Shown here piece by piece: positions 1 through 5,666 of a stretch of DNA of 5,757 nucleotides. The position numbers were made by a program, and so were the translations under genes. The stretch comes from an uncultured Eubacteriales bacterium (GTDB lineage: Bacteria; Bacillota; Clostridia; Lachnospirales; Lachnospiraceae): positions 1 to 5,757 of the forward strand of contig CACYBV010000190.1 in assembly GCA_902772745.1 (NCBI GenBank). Reading direction: 5' to 3'. The first letter of the stretch is position 1. Every line of letters starts with the position of its first letter. A model generated the notes under the pieces. It searched no databases. It had not been told where the DNA came from and was given only the letters and a program-made list of their open reading frames with translations.

Positions 1-75
1 ATACTTTATCAGTCCGCTATTCCAAAAAGTTTCGGTAGATGAAGGCGGAGAAAAAAAACGTACAGGTTTTTTCTG

Positions 76-107
76 GCTGTTTAGCTGTCTGCCGATGCAA
101 AAACAGC
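76..107 (+). repeat. Inverted repeat in the GH31 leader (GCTGTTT / AAACAGC)
   Basis: A perfect 7-bp inverted repeat, GCTGTTT at 76-82 and AAACAGC at 101-107, is separated by 18 nt. A weaker A/T-rich hairpin (AGAAAAAA / TTTTTTCT, about 49-74) lies just upstream. These could be an operator, a leader hairpin, or chance. No convincing promoter is visible in 1-142, so the transcription start of the GH31 gene may lie before the window. Confidence 0.3.
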
Positions 108-127
108 ATTTTACCACACAGTACACG

Positions 128-134
128 AAGGAGA
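128..134 (+). promoter_or_regulatory. Ribosome-binding site of the GH31 gene
   Basis: AAGGAGA sits 8 nt before the ATG at 143. It is a near-ideal Shine-Dalgarno sequence and decides the start against the in-frame ATG at 95, which has no such site. Confidence 0.85.
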
Positions 135-142
135 CGAACACT

Positions 143-2215
143 ATGAGAATCACCGCTGACAACAACAGAATTACCCTGCGCTACGGTGTCAACATCCTCA
201 CGATTATGCCCTGGGGCAGGGACAGCATCAGGGTACAGATGAGTGCGGAACCGGCGCCCGACGCCCGCGACTGGGCTTTGTCGGAGCCGGTTCCTGAGAT
301 TATCCCGGAGATCACGACGGAAGAGATCGACATGACCGACCCCTGGTACCGCCCGGAAGAATGGTCGCGCTACCACATGAAAGGCACCAGGTATTTCCTG
401 AAAAACGGAAAGATCACGGCGGAAGTCAACGAAGAAGGCTGGATCAGCTTCAGAAATGAAAAAGGCGAGCTGCTTCTTGCCGAATACTGGCGGAACCGGA
501 ACCGTGTCTCCCGCTATGCGGTTCCGATCGGCGTCCCTGCGCGCGAGCTCAAGGCAATCCCCGGAACTTCGGACTATCAGCTCACTGCGATATTCGAGGC
601 GAACGATGACGAGCATATCTTCGGTATGGGCCAGTACCAGCAGAATAAACTGGACAAAAAGGGCATGGTTCTCGATCTGCAGCATAAAAACTCGCAGGCG
701 AGCATTCCTTTTTATGTATCGAGTCTCGGCTATGGCTTCCTGTGGAACAACCCTGCGGTCGGTGAAGTGCATTTCGGCACAAACCGCACCGAGTGGCGGA
801 TTCCTTCGACAAAGAAAATGGACTACTGGATCACCGCGGGCGACACACCGGCGGACATCCTCTTCAACTATTCCGAAGTGACAGGCCGTACGCCGATGAT
901 GCCCGAATACGGTATGGGCTTCTGGCAGTGCAAGCTTCGCTACCGTACGCAGGACGAAGTTCTGGCAGTTGCGAGAGAGCACAAGCGCCGCGGCCTTCCG
1001 ATGGACGTGATTGTGATCGATTTCTTCCACTGGACACTGCAGGGCAACTGGGAGTTCGACCCCGAATGTTTCCCGGACCCGGAAGCAATGATCAGAGAGC
1101 TTAAGGAACTCGGCATAGAAACCGTTGTTTCTATCTGGCCGACGGTAGACGAGCGGTCGCGGAATTATTTCCCGATGGCGGACCGGGGGCTCCTGATGCG
1201 TACGGACCGCGGGCATGCGGCATCCGGATCGGGCTGGATGGGTTCGACCGTATACTATGACGCGACGAATCCGGAGGCGCAGGAATATGTCTGGAATGTA
1301 GCGAAAAAGAATTATTACGAGAAAGGCGTGCACATCTTCTGGCTGGACGAAGCGGAACCGGAGATCGGGCCTTATGAATTCGACAACTGGCGCTATTTTG
1401 CCGGACCGGCTCAGCAGGTGACCAATATCTATCCGAAGGAATATGCGCGGGGCTTCTATAACGGCCTGAAAGCCGAAGGCCGGGACGACATCATGTCGCT
1501 TGTACGCTGCGCATGGGCGGGATCGCAGAAATTCGGTGCACTGACCTGGTCGGGAGACATTTCGAGTACCTGGAGAGGCTTCTCAGAGCAGCTGCAGGCC
1601 GGACTCTCCATGGGGATGTCCGGGATTCCGTGGTGGACCTGCGACCTCGGCGGCTTCATCGGCGGCGATCCGACGGATGAGGGCTTCCGGGAACTGATGG
1701 CCCGCTGGTTTGCCTGGGGCTGTTTTCTTCCGGTTTTCCGTCTCCACGGCGAGCGCTCGCCCTGGTATGTAAAAGAGGTTGTGATCAAAGAGAACGGACG
1801 TCAGGAACTCTCCTCCGGCGCACCGAACGAGCTGTGGAGCTTCGGCGACCGAAACTATGAGATCATGAGCCGGTACCTTTTCATTCGTGAGAACCTGCGG
1901 CCCTACATCCGCGAAGTCATGAAGAAGGCATCCGAAACCGGAGAGCCGGTCATCCGGCCCTGCTTCTTCGATTTCCCGGAGGATCCGCAGAGCTGGAAAG
2001 AAGAAAAGGCCTATTTGTTCGGCCCGGATCTTCTCGTGTCTCCTGTGACAAAACCCGGCGTCGAAAGCTGGGAGGTTTACCTGCCTGCCGGTACGAACTG
2101 GGTGGAGAGCGCTACGGGTAAAGTGTTTGAAGGCGGACAGACCGTAAAGGCTTACGCACCGCTTGAGATTATCCCTGTGTTTGTAAGAGAAGGGAAGAAA
2201 ATAAAGATATACTGA
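143..2215 (+). CDS. GH31 family glycoside hydrolase, cytoplasmic alpha-xylosidase/alpha-glucosidase type
   Basis: A 690-residue retaining alpha-glycosidase of family GH31, which hydrolyses alpha-linked xylose or glucose from the non-reducing end of oligosaccharides. An N-terminal beta-sandwich spans about residues 1-240. The (beta/alpha)8 catalytic barrel follows and carries VIDFFHW at 291-297, the nucleophile motif FWLDEAEPE with Asp402, a conserved Arg455, the acid/base Asp472 in TWSGD, and FRLHGER with His535. The 70-residue spacing of the aspartates fits the family. The C-terminal beta-sandwich begins near YLFGPDLLVSPV (624-635) and ends with the usual PVFVREG. No signal peptide or membrane segment is present, so it should act in the cytoplasm on imported sugar. 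The start at 143 is chosen because AAGGAGA lies 8 nt upstream; an in-frame ATG at 95 would add 16 unconvincing residues. Its neighbours are a sugar ABC transporter. The family call is firm. Alpha-xylosidase is the commonest annotation for relatives with this motif set, but the true substrate is undetermined. Confidence 0.95.
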   Translation: MRITADNNRITLRYGVNILTIMPWGRDSIRVQMSAEPAPDARDWALSEPVPEIIPEITTEEIDMTDPWYRPEEWSRYHMKGTRYFLKNGKITAEVNEEGWISFRNEKGELLLAEYWRNRNRVSRYAVPIGVPARELKAIPGTSDYQLTAIFEANDDEHIFGMGQYQQNKLDKKGMVLDLQHKNSQASIPFYVSSLGYGFLWNNPAVGEVHFGTNRTEWRIPSTKKMDYWITAGDTPADILFNYSEVTGRTPMMPEYGMGFWQCKLRYRTQDEVLAVAREHKRRGLPMDVIVIDFFHWTLQGNWEFDPECFPDPEAMIRELKELGIETVVSIWPTVDERSRNYFPMADRGLLMRTDRGHAASGSGWMGSTVYYDATNPEAQEYVWNVAKKNYYEKGVHIFWLDEAEPEIGPYEFDNWRYFAGPAQQVTNIYPKEYARGFYNGLKAEGRDDIMSLVRCAWAGSQKFGALTWSGDISSTWRGFSEQLQAGLSMGMSGIPWWTCDLGGFIGGDPTDEGFRELMARWFAWGCFLPVFRLHGERSPWYVKEVVIKENGRQELSSGAPNELWSFGDRNYEIMSRYLFIRENLRPYIREVMKKASETGEPVIRPCFFDFPEDPQSWKEEKAYLFGPDLLVSPVTKPGVESWEVYLPAGTNWVESATGKVFEGGQTVKAYAPLEIIPVFVREGKKIKIY

Positions 2216-2221
2216 TGCCTG

Positions 2222-2263
2222 CCCCGCCTTTTCACGCGGAGCCGGAAGGCCGGAGTATCGGGG
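2222..2263 (+). other. GC-rich spacer with overlapping weak stem-loops after the GH31 gene
   Basis: Just after the GH31 stop codon several short stems can form: CCCCG at 2222-2226 with CGGGG at 2259-2263, CCGC/GCGG at 2224-2227 and 2236-2239, and CCGG/CCGG at 2242-2245 and 2250-2253. The alternatives compete and no run of T follows, so this is not a canonical intrinsic terminator. Read-through from the GH31 gene into the transporter genes remains possible. Confidence 0.3.
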
Positions 2264-2270
2264 AACATTA

Positions 2271-2292
2271 TGAACATTTACTGAATTGTTCA
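2271..2292. promoter_or_regulatory. Candidate operator: TGAACA-N10-TGTTCA inverted repeat
   Basis: A perfect 6-bp inverted repeat, TGAACA at 2271-2276 and TGTTCA at 2287-2292. Reading the half-sites outward and inward extends the similarity to a TRTGAACAWTT-like pattern (9 of 11 positions match). The repeat ends 8 nt upstream of the -35 box, with its centre about 55 bp before the predicted transcription start, a position typical of activator binding. A further GAACATT at 2263-2269 repeats the left half-site (2272-2278) with a 9-bp offset. The binding protein is unknown and no regulator gene lies in the window. Confidence 0.5.
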
Positions 2293-2300
2293 CAAAATGC

Positions 2301-2329
2301 TTGCCAAAAAGAGCGCACTATATTATAAT
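2301..2329 (+). promoter_or_regulatory. Housekeeping-type promoter for the transporter genes
   Basis: A TTGCCA -35 box at 2301-2306 and a perfect TATAAT -10 box at 2324-2329 are separated by the optimal 17 bp. Transcription should begin near 2335-2337, giving a leader of about 72 nt before the ATG at 2409. This promoter would let the binding protein and permeases be expressed separately from the upstream GH31 gene. Confidence 0.8.
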
Positions 2330-2342
2330 TCTTTCAATTCGA

Positions 2343-2354
2343 CGGATTAATCCG
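2343..2354. promoter_or_regulatory. Candidate operator: perfect 12-bp palindrome CGGATTAATCCG
   Basis: CGGATTAATCCG is fully self-complementary and begins about 7 bp after the predicted transcription start, where a bound repressor would block initiation or early elongation. It is flanked by two direct copies of ATTCGA (2337-2342 and 2358-2363) spaced 21 bp apart, about two helical turns. It does not match the catabolite-control (cre) consensus. The cognate regulator is unknown. Confidence 0.5.
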
Positions 2355-2397
2355 ATCATTCGAAAAGGCTTTGACCGGGATATTTATTTTTCCGGGG

Positions 2398-2403
2398 AAA
2401 GGA
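2398..2403 (+). promoter_or_regulatory. Ribosome-binding site of the binding-protein gene
   Basis: AAAGGA lies 5 nt before the ATG at 2409 and supports that start. The reading frame stays open back to an ATG at 2286, but that one lies inside the promoter region. Confidence 0.75.
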
Positions 2404-2408
2404 AAAAC

Positions 2409-3677
2409 ATGAAGAGAATCAGTGCAGTTCTTTTGGCGGCCGTTCTTACGCTCGGACTTCTCACAGGATGCTCCGGAAAGAATGACGGCGGCAAGAGCAC
2501 CGGCGGCAAGATCGAAGGCAAGGTTACGATTGTCACCGCAAATGACACAACAGGCGCCGTAAAGCATATGCTGGAAGCATTTCAGAAGGAATATCCGGAT
2601 GTTGAAGTAGAACATCAGATGCTTCCGGGGGCCAGTGATGACGTCAAGAAGTCGCTGATGACTTCCTTTGCAGCAGGCGACACGGATCCGGATGTTATCG
2701 CCTGCGATATCATCTGGGTTTCTCAGTTTGCGGCGGCCGACTGGCTCCTTGACGTGACAACCGAACTCGAGGCCGTGAAGGATGAATACCTCGGCGGCCC
2801 TTTAAAAACCTGTTATTATGACGGAAAAGCCTATGCGTTTCCGGATTATACGGACGTCGGACTGATGTATTACCGCAACGATCTTGTGGATCATGCTCCG
2901 GCGACCTGGGATGAGCTGCAGTCAATGTGCAGAGAGCATCAGGGAAAGGACGGCATCGATTACGGCTTTGTCTTCCAGATGTTCCAGGGCGAACCGACCC
3001 CCTGCAACATGCTCGAATTCATCAAGCAGAACGGCGGTCACGACCTTCTGAACGGCAGGTTCTCGATGGCGAATGAGAATACGTACGAGGCGCTTGATTT
3101 TGTCAAAGGCCTGATTTCGGACGGGATCAGCCCGGAAGATGTACTCGGCTGGCGGCCGGATGATTCGCTTTCCGTTTTCAGCGAAGGCAAAGCGCTGTTT
3201 ATGCGGAACTGGACCTACGCTTATGCGCGGACCCAGCTTGACGAGTCCAAGGTTCAGGGCAAGGTCGGCGTTGCGGCACTTCCTGTTGGCCCGAACGGTT
3301 CGGAGTCTTCCGGAACCCTCGGCGGCTGGAACCTTGCAGTCAACAAGAATACTGACAACAAGGATGCGGCGGTCGCGCTTGCGAAATTCATGACAAGCTA
3401 TGAAGCGCAGAAAATCGCGACGACGGAGCGGAGCACCTTCCCCACAAACAAAAAGGTTTACGAGGACAAGGAAGTCCTGGAGGCACTTCCGTACCTCACA
3501 TCCGTCAGATCTGCCGCGGACAAAGCGGCGCCCCGGCCGCAGGTTCGAGATTATCCGACCGTTTCGACGATTATCCAGGAATACATGCATAAGGTGCTCG
3601 CCGGCGGCGAACCGAACGACCAGACCATGCAGGCTATGGATCAGGCGCTGAATGAAGCGCTGGAGAAGATGAAATAG
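2409..3677 (+). CDS. Sugar ABC transporter substrate-binding lipoprotein (family 1 extracellular solute-binding protein)
   Basis: A 422-residue extracellular lipoprotein that captures an oligosaccharide and delivers it to the membrane permeases encoded downstream. The N-terminus is a lipoprotein signal peptide: MKR, a hydrophobic stretch, then the lipobox LLTGC with Cys21 as the lipidation site, followed by a Gly/Lys/Ser-rich linker to about residue 36. The mature part has the marks of the MalE-like family 1 fold: AAGDTDPDVI at 88-97 followed by IWVSQFAAADWLLDVT, YDGKAYAFPDYTDVGLMYYR at 137-156 as a hinge and ligand-proximal region, FMRNWTYA at 264-271, and GGWNLAVNKNT at 305-315. The MRNW and GGW patterns recall trehalose/maltose-type binding proteins such as ThuE and LpqY, but this does not establish the ligand. 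The start is fixed by the signal peptide and the AAAGGA site. It has its own upstream promoter and is separated from the first permease gene by a hairpin-forming repeat. Confidence 0.95.
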   Translation: MKRISAVLLAAVLTLGLLTGCSGKNDGGKSTGGKIEGKVTIVTANDTTGAVKHMLEAFQKEYPDVEVEHQMLPGASDDVKKSLMTSFAAGDTDPDVIACDIIWVSQFAAADWLLDVTTELEAVKDEYLGGPLKTCYYDGKAYAFPDYTDVGLMYYRNDLVDHAPATWDELQSMCREHQGKDGIDYGFVFQMFQGEPTPCNMLEFIKQNGGHDLLNGRFSMANENTYEALDFVKGLISDGISPEDVLGWRPDDSLSVFSEGKALFMRNWTYAYARTQLDESKVQGKVGVAALPVGPNGSESSGTLGGWNLAVNKNTDNKDAAVALAKFMTSYEAQKIATTERSTFPTNKKVYEDKEVLEALPYLTSVRSAADKAAPRPQVRDYPTVSTIIQEYMHKVLAGGEPNDQTMQAMDQALNEALEKMK

Positions 3678-3678
3678 T

Positions 3679-3711
3679 TTTGATACATAGGGACAGCTCC
3701 CTGGTATCAAA
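3679..3711 (+). repeat. Hairpin A, first unit of the REP-like repeat
   Basis: TTTGATAC at 3679-3686 pairs perfectly with GTATCAAA at 3704-3711, and an inner stem AGGGA (3689-3693) / TCCCT (3698-3702) closes a CAGC loop. It starts 1 nt after the binding-protein stop codon. No T-run follows, so it is not a standard intrinsic terminator; it is well placed to protect the 3' end of the upstream message. Confidence 0.75.
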
Positions 3712-3765
3712 CAGATATGTGGGGACAGCTTCCTCGTATCGGACTGATATGCGGAACCTGTCCCC
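3682..3765. repeat. 32-bp-period tandem repeat with an inverted GGGGACAG unit (REP-like)
   Basis: Two 27-bp units, at 3682-3708 and 3714-3740, agree at 22 of 27 positions and begin with GATAY. A third unit starts in register at 3746 (GATATG), but after its first nine bases it switches to GGAACCTGTCCCC, the reverse complement of GGGGACAGGTTCC. The core GGGGACAGSTTCC is therefore present directly at 3721-3733 and inverted at 3753-3765. From general knowledge, GGGGACAG-type palindromes recur between genes in many bacterial genomes and are associated with REP elements and REP-associated tyrosine transposases. Here that assignment is inference; no transposase gene is in the window. Confidence 0.65.
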
Positions 3766-3771
3766 ATCTGT
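3711..3771 (+). repeat. Hairpin B, long imperfect hairpin of the REP-like repeat
   Basis: A long stem of about 24 base pairs: ACAGAT (3711-3716) / ATCTGT (3766-3771), a 4-nt bulge, GGGGACAG (3721-3728) / CTGTCCCC (3758-3765), a C/C mismatch, TTCC (3730-3733) / GGAA (3753-3756), a T/C mismatch, then CGTATC (3735-3740) / GATATG (3746-3751, one G-U pair) around a 5-nt GGACT loop. No T-run follows. It lies between the binding-protein and permease genes. Confidence 0.75.
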
Positions 3772-3829
3772 CAGAAAACCGCCGTCTTCCGGCTTCCGTC
3801 CGCATTCTGCGCCTGTCATAACGCAAAAT

Positions 3830-3834
3830 AAGGA
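3830..3834 (+). promoter_or_regulatory. Weakly placed ribosome-binding site of the first permease gene
   Basis: AAGGA is the only good Shine-Dalgarno match before the ATG at 3847, but 12 nt separate them, longer than the usual 5-9. This suggests modest translation of the permease compared with the binding protein. Confidence 0.5.
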
Positions 3835-3846
3835 AATCAGATCTGT

Positions 3847-4743
3847 ATGAAGAAACACATTTCCAGAGAAAAAAGGGACAACCTGACCGGATACCTGCTG
3901 ATCGCGCCTGCGGTTCTTGCTGTCATCGCGATCGGCATCGTTCCTGTGATCATTACGTTTTCCTACAGCTTCGAATACTATCAGCTGACGGATCCCAAAA
4001 ACCGTCATTTTGTCGGCCTGCAGAATTATATTGAGATCCTCGGAAACAGCAGTTTCTGGATGGTCCTTAAGAATACGGCAATTTTCGCAGTGATTTCCAT
4101 GGCACTTGAACTGCTCCTCGGCTTTACCGGCGCGCTTTTGATGAACGGGGCAGGAAAGGCCGCAAGAGGCGCTGTCCGCACGATCGTCCTGATCCCCTGG
4201 GCCGTTCCCGGAATCATCATCGCCTATATGTTCCAGTTCCTGTTCAACAATCAGCTGGGGCCTGTGAACGTGATCCTGTCGCATCTCGGAGGCTCAGCAG
4301 ATTTCTCCTGGCTGACAAAGCCCTGGAGCGCAATGTTCGTGGTGGTCGCCGCGGATGCCTGGAAGCAGTTTCCGTACATTGCGCTGATGCTTCTGGCGGG
4401 ACTTCAGACAATTCCGCAGGAACTGTACGAGTCGGCCGCGATCGACGGCGCAGGGAAGATCAAGTCCTTTTTCCATATCACGCTTCCGAACCTTAAGGGC
4501 ATTCTCCTGATCGTCCTTCTGTTCCGTACGATGGGCGCGATCCGCATTTTTGATATCATCTTCGGTATTACCGGCGGGGGACCTGCGAGTTCCACTTCGA
4601 CGCTTCTGTACCAGGCTTACAAATATCTCTTTACCGACATGAATTACGGCAAAGGCTCGGCCATGTCAACCATTATCACGCTGATTATCCTCGCGATTTC
4701 CATCCTGTATATCCGGGTGCTCGGAAAACGCGCGGAAGAGTAG
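3847..4743 (+). CDS. Sugar ABC transporter permease, MalF-type
   Basis: A 298-residue inner-membrane subunit that forms half of the translocation channel of a binding-protein-dependent sugar importer. Six hydrophobic segments are visible near residues 15-42, 73-99, 109-135, 162-185, 216-240 and 271-292. The cytoplasmic EAA loop, which contacts the ATPase, reads YESAAIDGAGKIKSFFHITLP (194-214) with the conserved Gly201 and the ITLP end. FVGLQNYIEIL near 55-65 and the TGGGPASST stretch near 242-250 are typical of the MalF/UgpA-type subgroup. Length is normal for forms lacking the large extra periplasmic domain of E. coli MalF. It lies 169 bp after the binding-protein gene, beyond the hairpin repeat, and only 9 bp before the partner permease gene. 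No promoter is evident in the gap, so expression probably depends on read-through from the promoter near 2301. Substrate is not deducible. Confidence 0.95.
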   Translation: MKKHISREKRDNLTGYLLIAPAVLAVIAIGIVPVIITFSYSFEYYQLTDPKNRHFVGLQNYIEILGNSSFWMVLKNTAIFAVISMALELLLGFTGALLMNGAGKAARGAVRTIVLIPWAVPGIIIAYMFQFLFNNQLGPVNVILSHLGGSADFSWLTKPWSAMFVVVAADAWKQFPYIALMLLAGLQTIPQELYESAAIDGAGKIKSFFHITLPNLKGILLIVLLFRTMGAIRIFDIIFGITGGGPASSTSTLLYQAYKYLFTDMNYGKGSAMSTIITLIILAISILYIRVLGKRAEE

Positions 4744-4748
4744 GAGGG
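4742..4748 (+). promoter_or_regulatory. Ribosome-binding site of the second permease gene, overlapping the upstream stop codon
   Basis: AGGAGGG begins inside the TAG stop codon of the first permease gene and lies 4 nt before the ATG at 4753. This arrangement favours coupled, roughly equal translation of the two permeases. Confidence 0.8.
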
Positions 4749-4752
4749 CAGA

Positions 4753-5595
4753 ATGAACGCACCGAAAGCAAAACGCATTGCCGCGAAAGCCGGCTACATT
4801 CTCCTGCTTACAGTATTTATCGTCATGATGGTCTTCCCGTTTTACTGGCTTGTCCTGACCTCCCTTAAGGATCCGCGGGACATCAGCCTGATGCCGACGG
4901 AACTCTGGCCGTCCCGTTTCTCGCTGAAGTTTTTCTCTTATGCCTTCACGGAGCACCACCTTGAAGTCTATCTTCTGAACAGCGTGATCGTCGCTTTAGG
5001 CGCAATGGTGCTGACAATCCTTTTCGCCTTTCCCGCAGCTTACGCTTTTTCGCGGATCCGTTTCCGATTCAAAAAGTTCTGGCGGAATGTAATTCTTCTC
5101 GCGAATATGTTCCCCATCATCGCGGTCGTGACGCCGATGTTTATCATTTTCAGGAAGATGCACCTGATCAACACTTACTGGGGACTGATTATTCCGAGCG
5201 TGATCATCACGCTTCCGATGGCGATCTGGACCTTGCAGGCCTTTATCGACACGCTTCCGAAAGATCTCGAGGAGGCCGCGCAGATCGACGGCTGCAGCCG
5301 CTTCCAGGCGGTCATCCGCATTATCTTCCCGCTCGCGGCGCCGGGCATCTTTACAACCGCGATCATCGCATTTATCACAGCCTGGAACGAGTTTATGTTT
5401 GCACTGATCCTTGTCACGAAGGATTCGATGCGCACGGTTCCCGTCGCGATTTCCATGTTCCCCGGCCAGTATACCGTTCCCTGGGGCGATATGGCGGCGG
5501 CTTCTGTGATCGCTACAGTTCCGATTGTGTTTGTCGTGCTTCTTCTTCAGAAATGGATCGTGTCCGGGCTGACATCCGGCGCGGTGAAGGGGTGA
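4753..5595 (+). CDS. Sugar ABC transporter permease, MalG-type
   Basis: A 280-residue inner-membrane protein that pairs with the MalF-type subunit to form the import channel. Hydrophobic segments lie near residues 14-37, 73-99, 110-134, 141-165, 195-220 and 248-270. The EAA loop reads LEEAAQIDGCSRFQAVIRII (172-191) and continues FPLAAPG, with conserved Gly180. TAWNEFMFAL (209-218) and the C-terminal SGLTSGAVKG are signatures of the MalG-like subgroup, where the C-terminal tail reaches toward the ATPase. The length is normal for the family. The gene starts 9 bp after the first permease gene with a strong ribosome-binding site, so the two are surely co-transcribed. No ATP-binding subunit follows; the next gene is a different type of protein. 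Confidence 0.96.
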   Translation: MNAPKAKRIAAKAGYILLLTVFIVMMVFPFYWLVLTSLKDPRDISLMPTELWPSRFSLKFFSYAFTEHHLEVYLLNSVIVALGAMVLTILFAFPAAYAFSRIRFRFKKFWRNVILLANMFPIIAVVTPMFIIFRKMHLINTYWGLIIPSVIITLPMAIWTLQAFIDTLPKDLEEAAQIDGCSRFQAVIRIIFPLAAPGIFTTAIIAFITAWNEFMFALILVTKDSMRTVPVAISMFPGQYTVPWGDMAAASVIATVPIVFVVLLLQKWIVSGLTSGAVKG

Positions 5596-5666
5596 TCCTG
5601 TTTGAGCCGGAGGAAGGAAGCAGAGAGTGGTTTTCTGCAGCTGTTTTACAATAGAGGAGAACGAAA

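Noticed and set aside
95..142. N-terminal extension of the GH31 protein from an ATG at 95
   Set aside because: There is no ribosome-binding site before 95, whereas AAGGAGA is ideally placed before 143.
17..1333. Long minus-strand open frame of 438 codons antisense to the GH31 gene
   Set aside because: It lies entirely opposite a well-supported enzyme gene. The translation is rich in Arg, His and Val with no recognisable domain, which is what the complement of a GC-biased gene yields.
1583..2293. Minus-strand open frame of 236 codons at the 3' end of the GH31 gene and spacer
   Set aside because: It is antisense to the conserved C-terminal domain of GH31, shows no domain pattern, and overlaps the candidate operator.
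2361..2376. Catabolite-control (cre) site around GAAAAGGCTTTGA
   Set aside because: The outline is similar, but the essential central CG of the cre consensus is missing.
2286..2408. N-terminal extension of the binding protein from an ATG at 2286
   Set aside because: It would place 41 residues before a complete lipoprotein signal peptide and begin upstream of the TTGCCA/TATAAT promoter.
3679..3711. Hairpin A as an intrinsic terminator
   Set aside because: The stem is good, but the downstream sequence is ACAGATATG, without a T-run, and the permease genes downstream have no visible promoter of their own.
3682..3765. Regular 32-bp repeat as a small CRISPR array
   Set aside because: The units are tandem and nearly contiguous with only 5-nt gaps, there are no spacer-length unique sequences, the third unit is partly inverted, and no cas gene is nearby.
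2922..3767. Minus-strand open frame of 281 codons antisense to the binding-protein gene
   Set aside because: Its composition is typical of a shadow frame and it runs through the hairpin repeat; the + strand lipoprotein is clearly the real gene.
3634..4284. Minus-strand open frame of 216 codons spanning the repeat and the first permease gene
   Set aside because: It has no recognisable domain, crosses the structured repeat, and opposes a clear membrane protein gene.
5620..5638. GCAGA/TCTGC hairpin after the second permease gene as a terminator
   Set aside because: The stem is only 5 bp with a 9-nt loop and no direct T-run follows, so it is too weak to call.
5647..5652. TACAAT as a -10 box for the HD-like gene
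   Set aside because: There is no acceptable -35 box 16-18 bp upstream, and the implied transcription start would fall in the ribosome-binding site.
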